In this document: piece after piece, positions 25,444-34,949 of the stretch
Layout: each line of letters starts with the position of its first letter
Position numbering within the stretch: the stretch's first letter is position 1
Assembly (NCBI GenBank): GCA_012271065.1
Contig: JAAXHE010000222.1
Location: 1 to 40,234, forward strand
DNA: 40,234 nt
DNA from: Candidatus Latescibacterota bacterium
Lineage (GTDB): Bacteria; Latescibacterota; UBA2968; GCA-2709665
Direction: 5' to 3'
Notes under the pieces: generated by a model
Databases searched by the model: none
What the model saw: only the letters and a program-made list of their open reading frames with translations
What the model was told of the DNA's origin: nothing
Position numbers and translations under genes: made by a program

Positions 25444-28400
25444 TTGTACCTTTCCCGACTGACGGCATTGGGTTTCAAATCCTTCGTACAACAACTGGAT
25501 CTCTCGCTGCAGAAGGGCATTACGTGCGTTGTGGGTCCCAACGGCTGCGGCAAATCCAACGTGGTGGACGCCCTTCGCTGGGCGCTGGGCGAGCAGCGGG
25601 TCAGGTCGCTGCGCAGCAACAATATGGAGGATGTGATCTTTTCAGGCACGCGGAACCGGAAACCGCTGGGCATGGCCGAAGTGTCCATCACCGTCGACAA
25701 TGCGGAACGGATTCTGCCGATTGACTACACCGAAGTGACCGTGACCCGCCGGCTGTTCCGGTCCGGAGACAGCGACTATCTGCTCAACAAGGTCCCCTGC
25801 AGGTTGAAGGATATTCAGAATCTCCTGATGGATACGGGGCTGGGCGCACACGCCTATTCCGTAATCGAGCAGGGGATGATGGACGAGATCATCAGCGACA
25901 AACCCGAAGAGAGGCGGCGGCTGTTCGAAGAGGCGGCGGGCGTAACGCGGTACAAAGTACAGCGTCGGGCGGCGTGGAACCGTCTGGAGTCCGTCAGGCA
26001 GGACCTGCAGACAGTGGATGCCGTGATGGCGGAAGTCGAGCGCCAGGTGAAGTCACTCGCCCGGCAGGAGCGGAAAGCCCGCCTCTACGGGCAACTATCG
26101 GACCAGATGAAGGACCTCGAAGTCCGGCTGGGAAGATACCGGTTCTTTCGGATGTCCGAAAGGTCCCGCCCGATCGCGGATGAGACGGCATCCCTGAAAG
26201 AGGACGTCGAGGTGGCCGCGGGGGACATCGTCCGACTGGAAGCCCGACTCGAGGAAGTCAGGTCTGAACTGACCAGACGTGATCAGGCGCTCAGAGAAGC
26301 GAACGCGGAAGTGAGCAGGCAGAGTCAACTCGTGCACGGGAAAGACACGCATATCCAGGTGGCGCAGGAGAGAATCCGATCCATTGACGCCTTCCTGAAG
26401 CAGGCGGACCGGCGACAGGAAGACATGGCGGTCCGGCGGGATACGGCACGGAAGGAAGCAGCGGAGGCGCGGCGGCTGGGGGTGGAGGCCCGCGAGACAT
26501 TGCAGCACGCGGAAGGCGCATTGGAGGCGGAGCGCGACGAACTGGAAGACAGGAACCGGGCGCTTGACGCGCGGAGAACGCGCGCGGACGAACAAAATAC
26601 CCAGCTGATAAGCGCCATGGATGAACTCAGTGAAGGAAGCGTCCGGCTGGAACGCGGACGGGAAAGACTGGAGGGAATTGAGCAACGTCAGGCCCGTCTT
26701 CAAGCCGACGCGAGGCAGTCGGCGCTACGCAAAGAGGAGGCGGACGCCACAAGCCTGGAGGCGGAACGGCAGATCGATCGCCTGGAACGCGACGTGGCCG
26801 ACAAGGTCCGTCTCAGGCAAGCTGACGCCGCGGAGTACGGACGGCTACGCGAACAACAGGAGAAAATGACGGAAGCGCGCAACCGGCTGCTGGCCAGCAG
26901 GGAGGCCGACGATGCGAGGATCGGACTGCTGAAAAAGCTTCGCGAGGGATTCGAGGGGTATTCGAGCGGCGTCCGCGCGCTGGTTGTGGAATCTCCATTT
27001 GTCGATCGCGTGCGCGGCGTGGTTGCGGACCGGATTGAAGTGGACGGGCGGTACGCGACAGCCATCGAAGCTGCCCTGGGGCGTGCGCTGGAATGTCTGC
27101 TGGTGGACGAAACGGCAGATGCATTGAAAGCCATCGACTATCTGCAGGCGGGCGACCTCGGTTCGGCGGCATTTCTGCCCCTGGACTCCCTTTCGAACGG
27201 TAACGGCGCGCCCTGGACGGCGCCGGATGCGGACGGCGTGGTGGGTAGAGCGTCTGACCTCCTTAAGGGCGAGGATTCTCCGGTACACGCGCTGCTTCAC
27301 CGGACGCTCGTGGTGAAAGAAACCGAAAACGCGCTTGCGCTGTTGGAAGAGATGAGGTCCCTCGGCGTCGACCTGGTTACCGAGGGCGGCGAGTTATTCT
27401 CGGCTGACGGTACGATATACGGGGGTAAGACAACCGAGAATGGAACGGGCCTGATCGGGCGCAGGCAGGAGATCGAAACGCTGGAAGCAAACCTGAGCGC
27501 TGCAGGCGCGGATCTGCAGTCGCTGGATACGAGGCTCGAGGAGACCTCTACGTCGCTGGTCGAAATTCAGACCCGAATAGACGAAACAGACGGGATTCTG
27601 GCGGACCTGAACACCCGCCTGGCCGCACTCCGCAGGGACCTGCAGATCGCGCAGGAGGAAGAACAGCGACAGTTGCGCGTGGAGGTGGACTTGCGGAATG
27701 AAATCGCTGCGGTGACGTCCGACGAAACCGGGCTGAGAGAAGCAATCGCTTCCGAGGCAGCGGAATTGAACGTGCTCGAGAAACGCCGGGAGCAGCTGGA
27801 AGCGGCGACACGTGACGCGGACGCGGCGCTGCGGGAGCAGGAACATCAGCAGCGGGCCGGACAGGACGCGTTCTCAAGTCGGCAGGTGGAAATCGCTTCG
27901 CTGACAGCCAGAGTGGACCGTCACGAACACGAAGGACGAAGGTGGACGCGGGACCTGACGGAAACCGACAGAGAGATGAAACGACTGGCCGCCGACTGCG
28001 AGGAACGGCGTAGGGAAAGACTCGGACTGGAGAATGCCGCGCGGGTTTCCGGGAAGGAACTGCAGACCCTGCATCGCACGCAGGACGAACTGGAAGCTAA
28101 GCGGGACAAGCAGGCGGAGCGCCAACAGGCGTTGTTGACGGATGCCCGGCAACTGGAAGAAGAAGTGAGGGACAAGAACCGTCGCGCGAGTCAGAACCGG
28201 GATCGGCTGGGTGAACTGCAGGCAGAGATGGCGGAACTGAAAACCGGAGCCGAGGCGTTGCGGGCGCGAATCCTGGATGAGTACGAAGTGGACGTCAGAG
28301 AAGCGGGCGCATTGGACGATCCGGAATTCAGCGAAGACACAACGGAAAGGCTAAAAGACGAGCTTCGCGAACGCATCCGGCGGATGGGTCCGGTAAATCC

Positions 28401-29040
28401 GGGCGCCGTGGAAGAATACGAGGAACAGAAGAAACACCACGAGTTTATGTCAAAACACAGGAGCGATCTGCTCGAGGCGGCCGAAACCCTCCAGCGGACG
28501 ATATCCCGGATCGACAGGACGGCCCGCGGAAGATTCATGGCCACGTTCGATCAGATCAAGGAGAACTTCCGGAATACTTTCGAGGCGTTTTTCGACGGAG
28601 GCCAGGCGGACCTCCTGATGCCCCCGGACGAGGATCCGCTGGAGGCGCCGCTGGAGATCATCGCCCGCCCGAGAGGCAAGCGGCTCCAGCACATCAATCT
28701 ACTTTCGGGAGGAGAGCGGGCGCTCACCGCGATTGCGCTTCTATTTGCGATCTATCTGGTTAAACCCAGCCCGTTCTGTATCCTCGACGAGGTCGACGCC
28801 CCCTTGGACGACGCCAACGTCACCCGTTTCGTGCGGGTGCTCAAGAGGTTCGCGGCCGACACCCAGTTCATCGTGGTAACTCACAACAAGGTAACGATGG
28901 ACGCGGCGGACTGCCTGCACGGGATCACAATGGAAGAACCGGGGGTGTCCAGGCTGGTATCGGTCAGGCTGGACCACGAAACCCACGGCGGCAACGGGCA
29001 GGCGGAAGCGGTGGCGGAGACCACGGCCGCGGACGATTGA
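25444..29040 (+). CDS. smc: Chromosome segregation/condensation protein SMC
   Basis: 1198 residues, normal for bacterial SMC, the ATPase core of the condensin-like complex with ScpA and ScpB (not in the window). Walker A is GPNGCGKS at 31-38. Long coiled coils run from about 170 to 500 and 660 to 1010. The hinge lies between, starting near GYSSGVRALV at about 505. The signature LSGGE is at 1087-1091 and Walker B with the catalytic glutamate is ILDEVDAP (D1115, E1116). The TTG start is chosen for the AGGAGG site. It is monocistronic here: divergent from the catabolic cluster and followed by a strong terminator. Confidence 0.97.
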   Translation: MYLSRLTALGFKSFVQQLDLSLQKGITCVVGPNGCGKSNVVDALRWALGEQRVRSLRSNNMEDVIFSGTRNRKPLGMAEVSITVDNAERILPIDYTEVTVTRRLFRSGDSDYLLNKVPCRLKDIQNLLMDTGLGAHAYSVIEQGMMDEIISDKPEERRRLFEEAAGVTRYKVQRRAAWNRLESVRQDLQTVDAVMAEVERQVKSLARQERKARLYGQLSDQMKDLEVRLGRYRFFRMSERSRPIADETASLKEDVEVAAGDIVRLEARLEEVRSELTRRDQALREANAEVSRQSQLVHGKDTHIQVAQERIRSIDAFLKQADRRQEDMAVRRDTARKEAAEARRLGVEARETLQHAEGALEAERDELEDRNRALDARRTRADEQNTQLISAMDELSEGSVRLERGRERLEGIEQRQARLQADARQSALRKEEADATSLEAERQIDRLERDVADKVRLRQADAAEYGRLREQQEKMTEARNRLLASREADDARIGLLKKLREGFEGYSSGVRALVVESPFVDRVRGVVADRIEVDGRYATAIEAALGRALECLLVDETADALKAIDYLQAGDLGSAAFLPLDSLSNGNGAPWTAPDADGVVGRASDLLKGEDSPVHALLHRTLVVKETENALALLEEMRSLGVDLVTEGGELFSADGTIYGGKTTENGTGLIGRRQEIETLEANLSAAGADLQSLDTRLEETSTSLVEIQTRIDETDGILADLNTRLAALRRDLQIAQEEEQRQLRVEVDLRNEIAAVTSDETGLREAIASEAAELNVLEKRREQLEAATRDADAALREQEHQQRAGQDAFSSRQVEIASLTARVDRHEHEGRRWTRDLTETDREMKRLAADCEERRRERLGLENAARVSGKELQTLHRTQDELEAKRDKQAERQQALLTDARQLEEEVRDKNRRASQNRDRLGELQAEMAELKTGAEALRARILDEYEVDVREAGALDDPEFSEDTTERLKDELRERIRRMGPVNPGAVEEYEEQKKHHEFMSKHRSDLLEAAETLQRTISRIDRTARGRFMATFDQIKENFRNTFEAFFDGGQADLLMPPDEDPLEAPLEIIARPRGKRLQHINLLSGGERALTAIALLFAIYLVKPSPFCILDEVDAPLDDANVTRFVRVLKRFAADTQFIVVTHNKVTMDAADCLHGITMEEPGVSRLVSVRLDHETHGGNGQAEAVAETTAADD

Positions 29041-29105
29041 ACGCGGAGGCGGGATTTCGCAAACCGGGACTCGACGATCCGGCGATAAATTCACAACGAA
29101 AAGCC

Positions 29106-29141
29106 AAAGGATCGGCTGCTTGAAAGCTGCCGATCCTTTTC
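29106..29141 (+). terminator. Rho-independent terminator of smc
   Basis: AAAGGATCGGC pairs perfectly with GCCGATCCTTT (11 pairs) around a 12-base loop, followed by TTTTCT, 66 bases after the smc stop. Confidence 0.85.
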
Positions 29142-29490
29142 TACGGTGAATTATTCACGAAGACCGGTGTTTGAGTTTTGTAACCGATTGTATTTCTATC
29201 AATCCAGCGAAGTCTTGTACGACAGCGTCCAAAAAAACGGGGATCTGATTATTCAGTGTGATGTTGCGCGGCATTCATAGGTAAGGATTCATCGCTTTGG
29301 CCCTGAGAAGTGAGCATTCATCCTGCGCCTGGCTTCTAAGCCTGCCGTTCGGTTTTGGTCTTTATCCTGCATATCCTGTTTATCCATGTTAGATTGGGTT
29401 CTTGAATAAAGGACGCTATAAGCGCGAAACCCGTGCGATGACGTACTCGGCCGCGGGCCTGACATCAGGGTTGACGCAAACGGGATGTGT
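29142..29490. other. Gene-free spacer with one dispersed-repeat-like phrase
   Basis: No coding frame with normal composition. The phrase CCTGCATATCCTGTTTATCC near 29366-29385 is of a kind often scattered in intergenic DNA of environmental genomes, but it occurs once here. The end of the minus-strand thioredoxin-like gene borders it; no terminator for that gene was identified. Confidence 0.35.
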
Positions 29491-31632
29491 TCACACGGAA
29501 CCCAGGCTCTTCAGGATCTTCGCGACAACACCATCCGCATTGGTGACTTCGAATCCGTCCAGCCGCTCGACGATAATCCCTCTCGGATCCACAAGGAAAT
29601 ACGCGGGTATCGCCCGCACGTTGTAGGCGTTGGTCGTGCCGGAACCCCACACCCCGGAACGCACGTGCACCCCTTCGATCCCGTGTTTCTCGATGGCTTT
29701 ACGCCACGCGGCGTCGCTCGAATCCAGCGAAAGGTTGACGAAAACCACCGGTAGATCGGCGGTTTTCTTCTTTAATTCCCGGATGTGCGGCAGGTTGGCG
29801 ATGCATGGCCCGCACCAACTCGCCCAGAAATCCAGCAGGACTACCTTGCCCCTGAACTGGCTCAGCGACACGGGTTGACCTTCCGGATCCCTCAATGTGA
29901 AATCCGGCGCAGGACGGCCCGGCCGCAGCGCCATCGCCTTGTCTAGCGCCGCCAGAACTGCCGCGTTGTATTCCGGATAGGGGTTGGTCGCCCGGAATTC
30001 CTTCCAAGCGCGTTGGAGTGACGCGAAGCTTTGCCTGCCGCGTTCAAAACCACGGATCAATTCTCCGGCGAGGAACCAGTAGCGCACTCTCCCCTTAAGC
30101 TTCTTCTCTGCCAGATCGTACCGGCTTGTAAGCGAGGAAACAACCGTTCGTTTTTTAATTGCGTAGATCGAGTCGAGCTTCGCCTGTACCGACTGAGACA
30201 GACCCAATCCCGAGAGGTCGAGCTTCTGAGACAGCCTGAGCGGTTGACGGTTATTGTAAATTGAGTCAATCTGAGCCTTTTGCCCTTTCGACAGTTCAAA
30301 TTCAATAAGATCGATCTTCTCTGAGAGCTTGAATGGCTCCCTTGCCAGAGAATCCATTTTTATTTCGAGAGGCAAGTAAAACGCCAACATCCCGCCCGTT
30401 GTAGCCACCCTGGGTTCCTTCTCCTTACTGGAAGAGGTTATGCTATAGGTCTTGGATTTTTCGTAGAGGGAGTCGACTTCAGCTTGCGCGGTTTCCGAAA
30501 GTCCAAAGGCCGAGAGATCGTAACGCTCGGAGAGTGTGGGGAGTCGTTTATTTTTGTACATCGAGTCGAGCCGCGCCTGAACAGCCGGAAAGAAGCCCAA
30601 CGCTGACAGATCGACCAATTTCGACAGCATCGGGCGTAGACCGTACCTTTCGTAAAGAGAGTCAAGTTGGGCCAGAGTCTTCTCCGACATCCCCAATCCC
30701 GACAGGTCATAGCGTTCGGACAGCCTCGTTAGCCTAGATCGCCTGGGCTCCTCGAATTCCCCGCGGTCTCTCGGTGGGCGGCCAATCACCCCACTTGGCA
30801 GCATGGATGGTCTGGACAATATGGCATCTGAGAACTCCCGATCCAGTACATCGATGAGAAATGACTGATAGGGTTCCACCCCAATTGCCCCTTCATCGAC
30901 CAGGGGTACTTCTTTGACAAAGTCGTAATATTGCGGCGGAATGCTTTTGTCGATGCTTCCCACGGCGAACCGGAAATTGGCCGCGTAGGAAAACCTCAGG
31001 TCGGCCCAGAGGTAATTCAAGTAGCGCGATGAATATTCGACAAATCCGGGAGAAAACGCGTATTTTGTGCGCCGCATTTCCATGTATTCGAGCTGATCGG
31101 TGCGCCACCTGTCCGCTATGCGAGTAAAGACATCCACGTCCAGATCCTCAGAGGCTACTTCGCGCTGGAACGCCGAGAATTGCGGGACCCACTCGGCGAT
31201 AAAGCGGCTGTTGTCCGCGTTCCTGCCACTGAACCGATAGGAGGTATAGAGATGTCCGGGATGGATTGAAATATGCAGACTGTCCCCCGGTTCGACGAAG
31301 CAAATCAGCGGACTTTGCTTCATAAGAAACGCCACCGCCTGCCGCACCGGTTTCCAAGGGACGCGCTTGCCCTTGTAGCTGCCACGCACGAGGGTACCGC
31401 GCACGACTGGAATCTCCAAGACGAAGCGGTTCCGACTGTCCAGATTCACGCGCTGCTCGGCCTTCCTGCCCAGCGCAGCAGGCGTGTCGTACTTGAACGT
31501 GATTTCCCGCGAGACCGGGTCCCGGACTTCGCCGGTGATAATCGCGACCGATGACTCACTGCTTTCCGCGGCCGGACCGGCAGTTGACATCACGAGTATC
31601 GCGACGAGGATAAGTCTGGATATATTCTTCAT
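29491..31632 (-). CDS. Secreted TlpA/ResA-like thioredoxin-fold protein with novel tandem repeats
   Basis: 713 residues. A signal peptide (MKNISRLILVAILVMSTAGP) is followed by a region of about 270 residues resembling the extra N-terminal domain of TlpA-like proteins. A repeat region spans about 303-510. The C-terminal thioredoxin/AhpC-like domain starts at 573 (PAPDFTL) with the redox motif WCGPC (C607, C610) and the cis-proline region AIPAYFL. The repeats follow LSERYDLSGLGLSE-x-x-QAxLDSLY, starting near 304, 335, 367, 436 and 467, with a partial unit at 501 and a degenerate one between 400 and 434. I know of no named family for them. The likely location is periplasmic or exported. An AGAGGA site lies eight bases before the ATG. 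It has no obvious operon partner. Confidence 0.88.
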   Translation of the reverse strand: MKNISRLILVAILVMSTAGPAAESSESSVAIITGEVRDPVSREITFKYDTPAALGRKAEQRVNLDSRNRFVLEIPVVRGTLVRGSYKGKRVPWKPVRQAVAFLMKQSPLICFVEPGDSLHISIHPGHLYTSYRFSGRNADNSRFIAEWVPQFSAFQREVASEDLDVDVFTRIADRWRTDQLEYMEMRRTKYAFSPGFVEYSSRYLNYLWADLRFSYAANFRFAVGSIDKSIPPQYYDFVKEVPLVDEGAIGVEPYQSFLIDVLDREFSDAILSRPSMLPSGVIGRPPRDRGEFEEPRRSRLTRLSERYDLSGLGMSEKTLAQLDSLYERYGLRPMLSKLVDLSALGFFPAVQARLDSMYKNKRLPTLSERYDLSAFGLSETAQAEVDSLYEKSKTYSITSSSKEKEPRVATTGGMLAFYLPLEIKMDSLAREPFKLSEKIDLIEFELSKGQKAQIDSIYNNRQPLRLSQKLDLSGLGLSQSVQAKLDSIYAIKKRTVVSSLTSRYDLAEKKLKGRVRYWFLAGELIRGFERGRQSFASLQRAWKEFRATNPYPEYNAAVLAALDKAMALRPGRPAPDFTLRDPEGQPVSLSQFRGKVVLLDFWASWCGPCIANLPHIRELKKKTADLPVVFVNLSLDSSDAAWRKAIEKHGIEGVHVRSGVWGSGTTNAYNVRAIPAYFLVDPRGIIVERLDGFEVTNADGVVAKILKSLGSV

Positions 31633-31942
31633 AAAACGATTCCTCTGTTCGGTTTCCGCAGTACCGGCTACCTGATAAGAGGCCGATCCTACATAGATGA
31701 TATCTCACGGATGGCTCTCAAACATCCCTGGCGCTGACAGCAAGGGATACATCCGTGCGACAACTAAATTTCCAACTAACGGGGCCAGTGGAAATTGCAC
31801 GTGATTCGACGGTCATGATTCCGCCATCCATGCCACTTCAAAGATAGCCAAATTGCCGCCTGGAAGCGAACAGAAATGTCATACCGACGGGGTTATTGTA
31901 TTGGCGACAGGTGGCGGAGGTGATCAGCCGAATGCCCGTTAG
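31633..31942. other. Intergenic spacer without recognisable feature
   Basis: About 310 bases between two minus-strand genes. It should hold the promoter of the thioredoxin-like gene, but I found no convincing -35/-10 pair, hairpin or repeat. Confidence 0.3.
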
Positions 31943-33688
31943 TCATTCCACTTTCCTCGGATTCTCGAAGATGGCCAGGTGGTTTTTCAGAATGGCGTAG
32001 ATGTGCTCGCCGGCCACGATAAACATGTCTCGGCCACGTGGCGTGTCTTCCGAAGTGGATTCAAAAAAGCTCCGGCTTAGCCGATACCTGAACCGATCAG
32101 ACAGCCCGAGCGTCTCCTTCCGCTTATACGCGCCGTAAACGGTCCTGGCGTACGTCTGGACCGCGTTTCCTATCAGGGCGTAGGCGGATTCCCCGTCGAT
32201 TATCATCATCGTAGGCAGTCGGGTCCAGGGGAGGTAATCGACCTCAATCGGCTTTCGTGGATCGCTGATGTCCATGATCGCGATTTCGCGGGGGAGATGT
32301 CGTTCGATGTAGACCCTGTCTTTGGTAACGGTTAGGGGCCCCAATCCGGGAGGCGCCGCAATCATGTAGGATTGCAGCCCGCGGGACTCGAAGAAGCGCC
32401 AATAAGCCGGCCCGATTCTGCGCCTTGTTTCCTCAAGTTTCTTCTTTATGCGTTCCTTAATCGAGCCGGAAGCCAGTCCTTCAAGGACCTCATTTACCAA
32501 TTTCTCATAGTCGACGGAACGCCCGAAACGACGCAGCGGAGTCCGGCTCAGTACTTTGGGACCACCTGGGTCGTCCAGATCAAGAACTACGAAATCGTGT
32601 CCGATATTCAGAAACACGCGAGGCCCAACAACGCGCATTGCCCACTCGTTGTTCCAGACATGTTTGTTTGTTTCTACGATTGGAAACGCACGAATGTATG
32701 GGGGCGAACCTTTCTCCCGCATGTCGAAACTGTGTAACTTCAGAAAGTCGTTACTGAGTAAACCGACGTATAAACGGCTATCCCAGACGCCCCATCCCAC
32801 GAGCCTGGGAACGCGCTGCAGCCACGGGGTTGGACCCTCTTCAACCGGTTGCAACAGGTTCACTGCCTGCACGAGGGGGCGGTCGGGCCGGCTGAGATTG
32901 AACACGGCTACACCCACACTGTCCCGATACTTGCCCCATACATAGGCGCGGGTCGCAGACAGGGCCAACCGTTGGAACCGCCATCCAGGCTTCTCCACCC
33001 GACCAATCTCGGCGGGCGCCTGCGGGTCCGATAGGTCCACTACGCTCAGGCCACGCTCAAGAAGCACGACCGCCATTCCATCCTTTAACGCCAGGTCCGC
33101 CACGTCCATCCTGTATGACAGGCTGCCAATCGGCTGCACCGGCGGCTCCGGCCTGCGTCCATAGCGGGACCAGTAGACATCCATCCCAACGACTGCAATC
33201 GCACAGATCGCCGCGAGCCCCCCTACGGTCCATTGAAAGCGCTTGCCGACCTGCTGTTTGAACACTCTACACGACAATACCAGAATGGCACCGGCCACCA
33301 AGACGCCTGCCGCCCCCCTGGTTAACAAAAGGGGTATGTCGAACGCCTTTCGAAGGATTCCGGCGTGTCTGTCCACGCCAATGGAGAACAGGAGCCTGAA
33401 GTAGAATGCCACGATTGGCGGCCCCCAGTTCCACGCGATCCCTATGAATACGGTTGCCACCCATGCTGCCATCAGGCACATCACCGCGGCCTTGAAGGGA
33501 TGATCGGTAAGGGTCGATACCAGTACGGCCGCGCTGTACGGAATCAGGAAGACCAGGAACCACAACAACAGTACACGGACGAACCCGACGTCCGCCAGAG
33601 TCTCCTCCGCCGGGATAGACGACGTTATGGAAAATACAGTCGTGTGGAACCCTCCCTCACCTAAGATCGAGCTTCCATCCAGTGACAT
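31943..33688 (-). CDS. C-terminal part of ABC-2 permease fused to a beta-propeller (frameshifted)
   Basis: 581 residues from the first ATG; the frame is open for several more residues upstream (SAAYWGGIFVG), which reads as the continuation of the neighbouring N-terminal fragment. It has four or five membrane helices between about 38 and 165 (VLLLWFLVFLIPYSAAVLV, VMCLMAAWVATVFIGIAW, and others). A large extracytoplasmic beta-propeller from about 185 has LVIVD-like repeats such as LSVVDLSDPQAP, IAIMDISDPRKP and VVLDLDDPGGP. Together with 33657-34034 it forms one ancestral permease-propeller gene of the GntR-ABC operon. The intact ancestral product would have been close to 700 residues. Confidence 0.75.
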   Translation of the reverse strand: MSLDGSSILGEGGFHTTVFSITSSIPAEETLADVGFVRVLLLWFLVFLIPYSAAVLVSTLTDHPFKAAVMCLMAAWVATVFIGIAWNWGPPIVAFYFRLLFSIGVDRHAGILRKAFDIPLLLTRGAAGVLVAGAILVLSCRVFKQQVGKRFQWTVGGLAAICAIAVVGMDVYWSRYGRRPEPPVQPIGSLSYRMDVADLALKDGMAVVLLERGLSVVDLSDPQAPAEIGRVEKPGWRFQRLALSATRAYVWGKYRDSVGVAVFNLSRPDRPLVQAVNLLQPVEEGPTPWLQRVPRLVGWGVWDSRLYVGLLSNDFLKLHSFDMREKGSPPYIRAFPIVETNKHVWNNEWAMRVVGPRVFLNIGHDFVVLDLDDPGGPKVLSRTPLRRFGRSVDYEKLVNEVLEGLASGSIKERIKKKLEETRRRIGPAYWRFFESRGLQSYMIAAPPGLGPLTVTKDRVYIERHLPREIAIMDISDPRKPIEVDYLPWTRLPTMMIIDGESAYALIGNAVQTYARTVYGAYKRKETLGLSDRFRYRLSRSFFESTSEDTPRGRDMFIVAGEHIYAILKNHLAIFENPRKVE

Positions 33689-34034
33689 TCCTACAAAAAT
33701 CCCGCCCCAGTACGCGGCGGATTGTCAGCAGGGCTACTGCACCCACCACGAATTTTACGATCAGCATCTTCCGGGTTTCAAGGGGCCGACACAACAGAAA
33801 TGGCAGCGTCGTCCGGCTACGCTCCCGTGCGATCGCATCCATCCCCATCAGCACCGCTCCAATGAGCCCGACGAAGTGGCCAACTGTACTGACGTCTGCG
33901 CCGGGACCGACGCGTTGGGGATACTCCCAGAGGTTCTGAACCAGCCCCGCGATCAGCGCCAACCCCGCGCATGCGACGACTTTATAGGCGGCCTCGCGTC
34001 CTTCTTTCCAGAGCAGTGCCAGAGTCGGGTTCAT
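33657..34034 (-). CDS. N-terminal fragment of ABC-2 type permease, split by a +1 frameshift
   Basis: 125 residues. MNPTLALLWKEGREAAYK, a first helix, and the conserved ABC-2 segment ARERSRTTLPFLLCRPLETRK are normal. After VGAVALLTI the frame turns into RRVLGRDFCRN, which is non-membrane and ends soon. Skipping one base near 33726-33730 restores LLT-SAAYWGGIFVG and joins the downstream frame. The ATG overlaps the stop of the ATPase gene by four bases (ATGA), typical of a coupled operon. No recognised slippery sequence is present, so mutation or sequence error is more likely than programmed shifting. Confidence 0.7.
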   Translation of the reverse strand: MNPTLALLWKEGREAAYKVVACAGLALIAGLVQNLWEYPQRVGPGADVSTVGHFVGLIGAVLMGMDAIARERSRTTLPFLLCRPLETRKMLIVKFVVGAVALLTIRRVLGRDFCRNVTGWKLDLR

Positions 34035-34930
34035 GGCTGTCCTCCCGGGTCAGATCGGACGTGGGCGACGAATGCCTCCTCAAGACCCACGTCCATAACG
34101 TCCTCGATATGCCCGCCCTGCGCCTGGATGCGCGCGGCCTGCGCCTCGCCATATCCCACCACCGTCAGCAGCCGCCGGGACCCCTCTCCCTGCACCTGGC
34201 GCAGGCCTTCAATATCCGACAGTTCAACCGCGCCATCCGGCATGCGCGCCACCACCCGCTTGACCGACTCTTTCACCTCGTCCACGGCGCCGTCGGCCAC
34301 CAGGCGGCCGTTGTCGATGATGGCGACACGGTCGGCCACGCGCTCCACCTCGTGGACGAGATGCGAGGACAGGAAGACCGTGCGCCCTTCCTCCTGGATG
34401 AGTCCGATAATGCTCTCCAGAAAATCGCGGCGCACCACCACGTCCAGCCCCGAGGCCGGCTCGTCCAGGATCAGCAGGCGGGGCTCGTGACCCAGGGCCA
34501 GGGCGAGTGCCAACTGGGCGTTCATCCCGCGGGACAGATGCTTGACCTTCTGTTCCGGGTCCAGACCGAACCGGCTGATAAGGCCATCCACCCTGGCCTG
34601 ATTCCAGGTCTCGTAGAACTGCCCGGTGAACCAGACGAGTTCCCGCACCTTCATCCAGCCGTACATCACACGGTTTTCCGCTACGTACCCCACCTGCCGC
34701 CTGAGCGCCAGGGAGTCCGCAGCGGGATTAAGCCCCAGAACCTCGACCGCCCCGGCTGTGGGCCGCAGCAGGTTCATGAGGATCTGGATCGTGGTGGTCT
34801 TGCCGGCGCCGTTGCGGCCAAGGAATCCGCACACGGCGCCCGCGGGCGCCTCCAGATGCAAATCGTCCACGGCCGTGAGTTTGCCGAAGCGATGGGTCAG
34901 GCCCTCTGTCGCGATCGCTATTCCGCTCAT
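34031..34930 (-). CDS. ABC transporter ATP-binding protein (YtrB-like)
   Basis: 299 residues. Walker A is GRNGAGKTT at about 38-46. The signature motif is LSRGMNAQ instead of LSGGQ, as in several exporters of this subgroup. Walker B is LLILDEPASGLD, followed by the switch histidine in SSHLVHE. The C-terminal extension of about 80 residues is usual for ABC-2 exporters of antibiotics, lipids or peptides. It starts 19 bases after the GntR gene and overlaps the permease start, so the three form one operon. By analogy with ytr operons it may respond to cell-wall stress, which is inference. Confidence 0.92.
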   Translation of the reverse strand: MSGIAIATEGLTHRFGKLTAVDDLHLEAPAGAVCGFLGRNGAGKTTTIQILMNLLRPTAGAVEVLGLNPAADSLALRRQVGYVAENRVMYGWMKVRELVWFTGQFYETWNQARVDGLISRFGLDPEQKVKHLSRGMNAQLALALALGHEPRLLILDEPASGLDVVVRRDFLESIIGLIQEEGRTVFLSSHLVHEVERVADRVAIIDNGRLVADGAVDEVKESVKRVVARMPDGAVELSDIEGLRQVQGEGSRRLLTVVGYGEAQAARIQAQGGHIEDVMDVGLEEAFVAHVRSDPGGQP

Positions 34931-34949
34931 AACGACTCCTTCCTCCCGG

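Noticed and set aside
30100..30730. CRISPR-like direct repeats
   Set aside because: The repeats are conserved at protein level inside one open frame, with diverged DNA and no spacer pattern.
33700..33740. Programmed ribosomal frameshift in the permease gene
   Set aside because: No slippery heptamer, internal Shine-Dalgarno or strong pseudoknot was seen; mutation or error is simpler.
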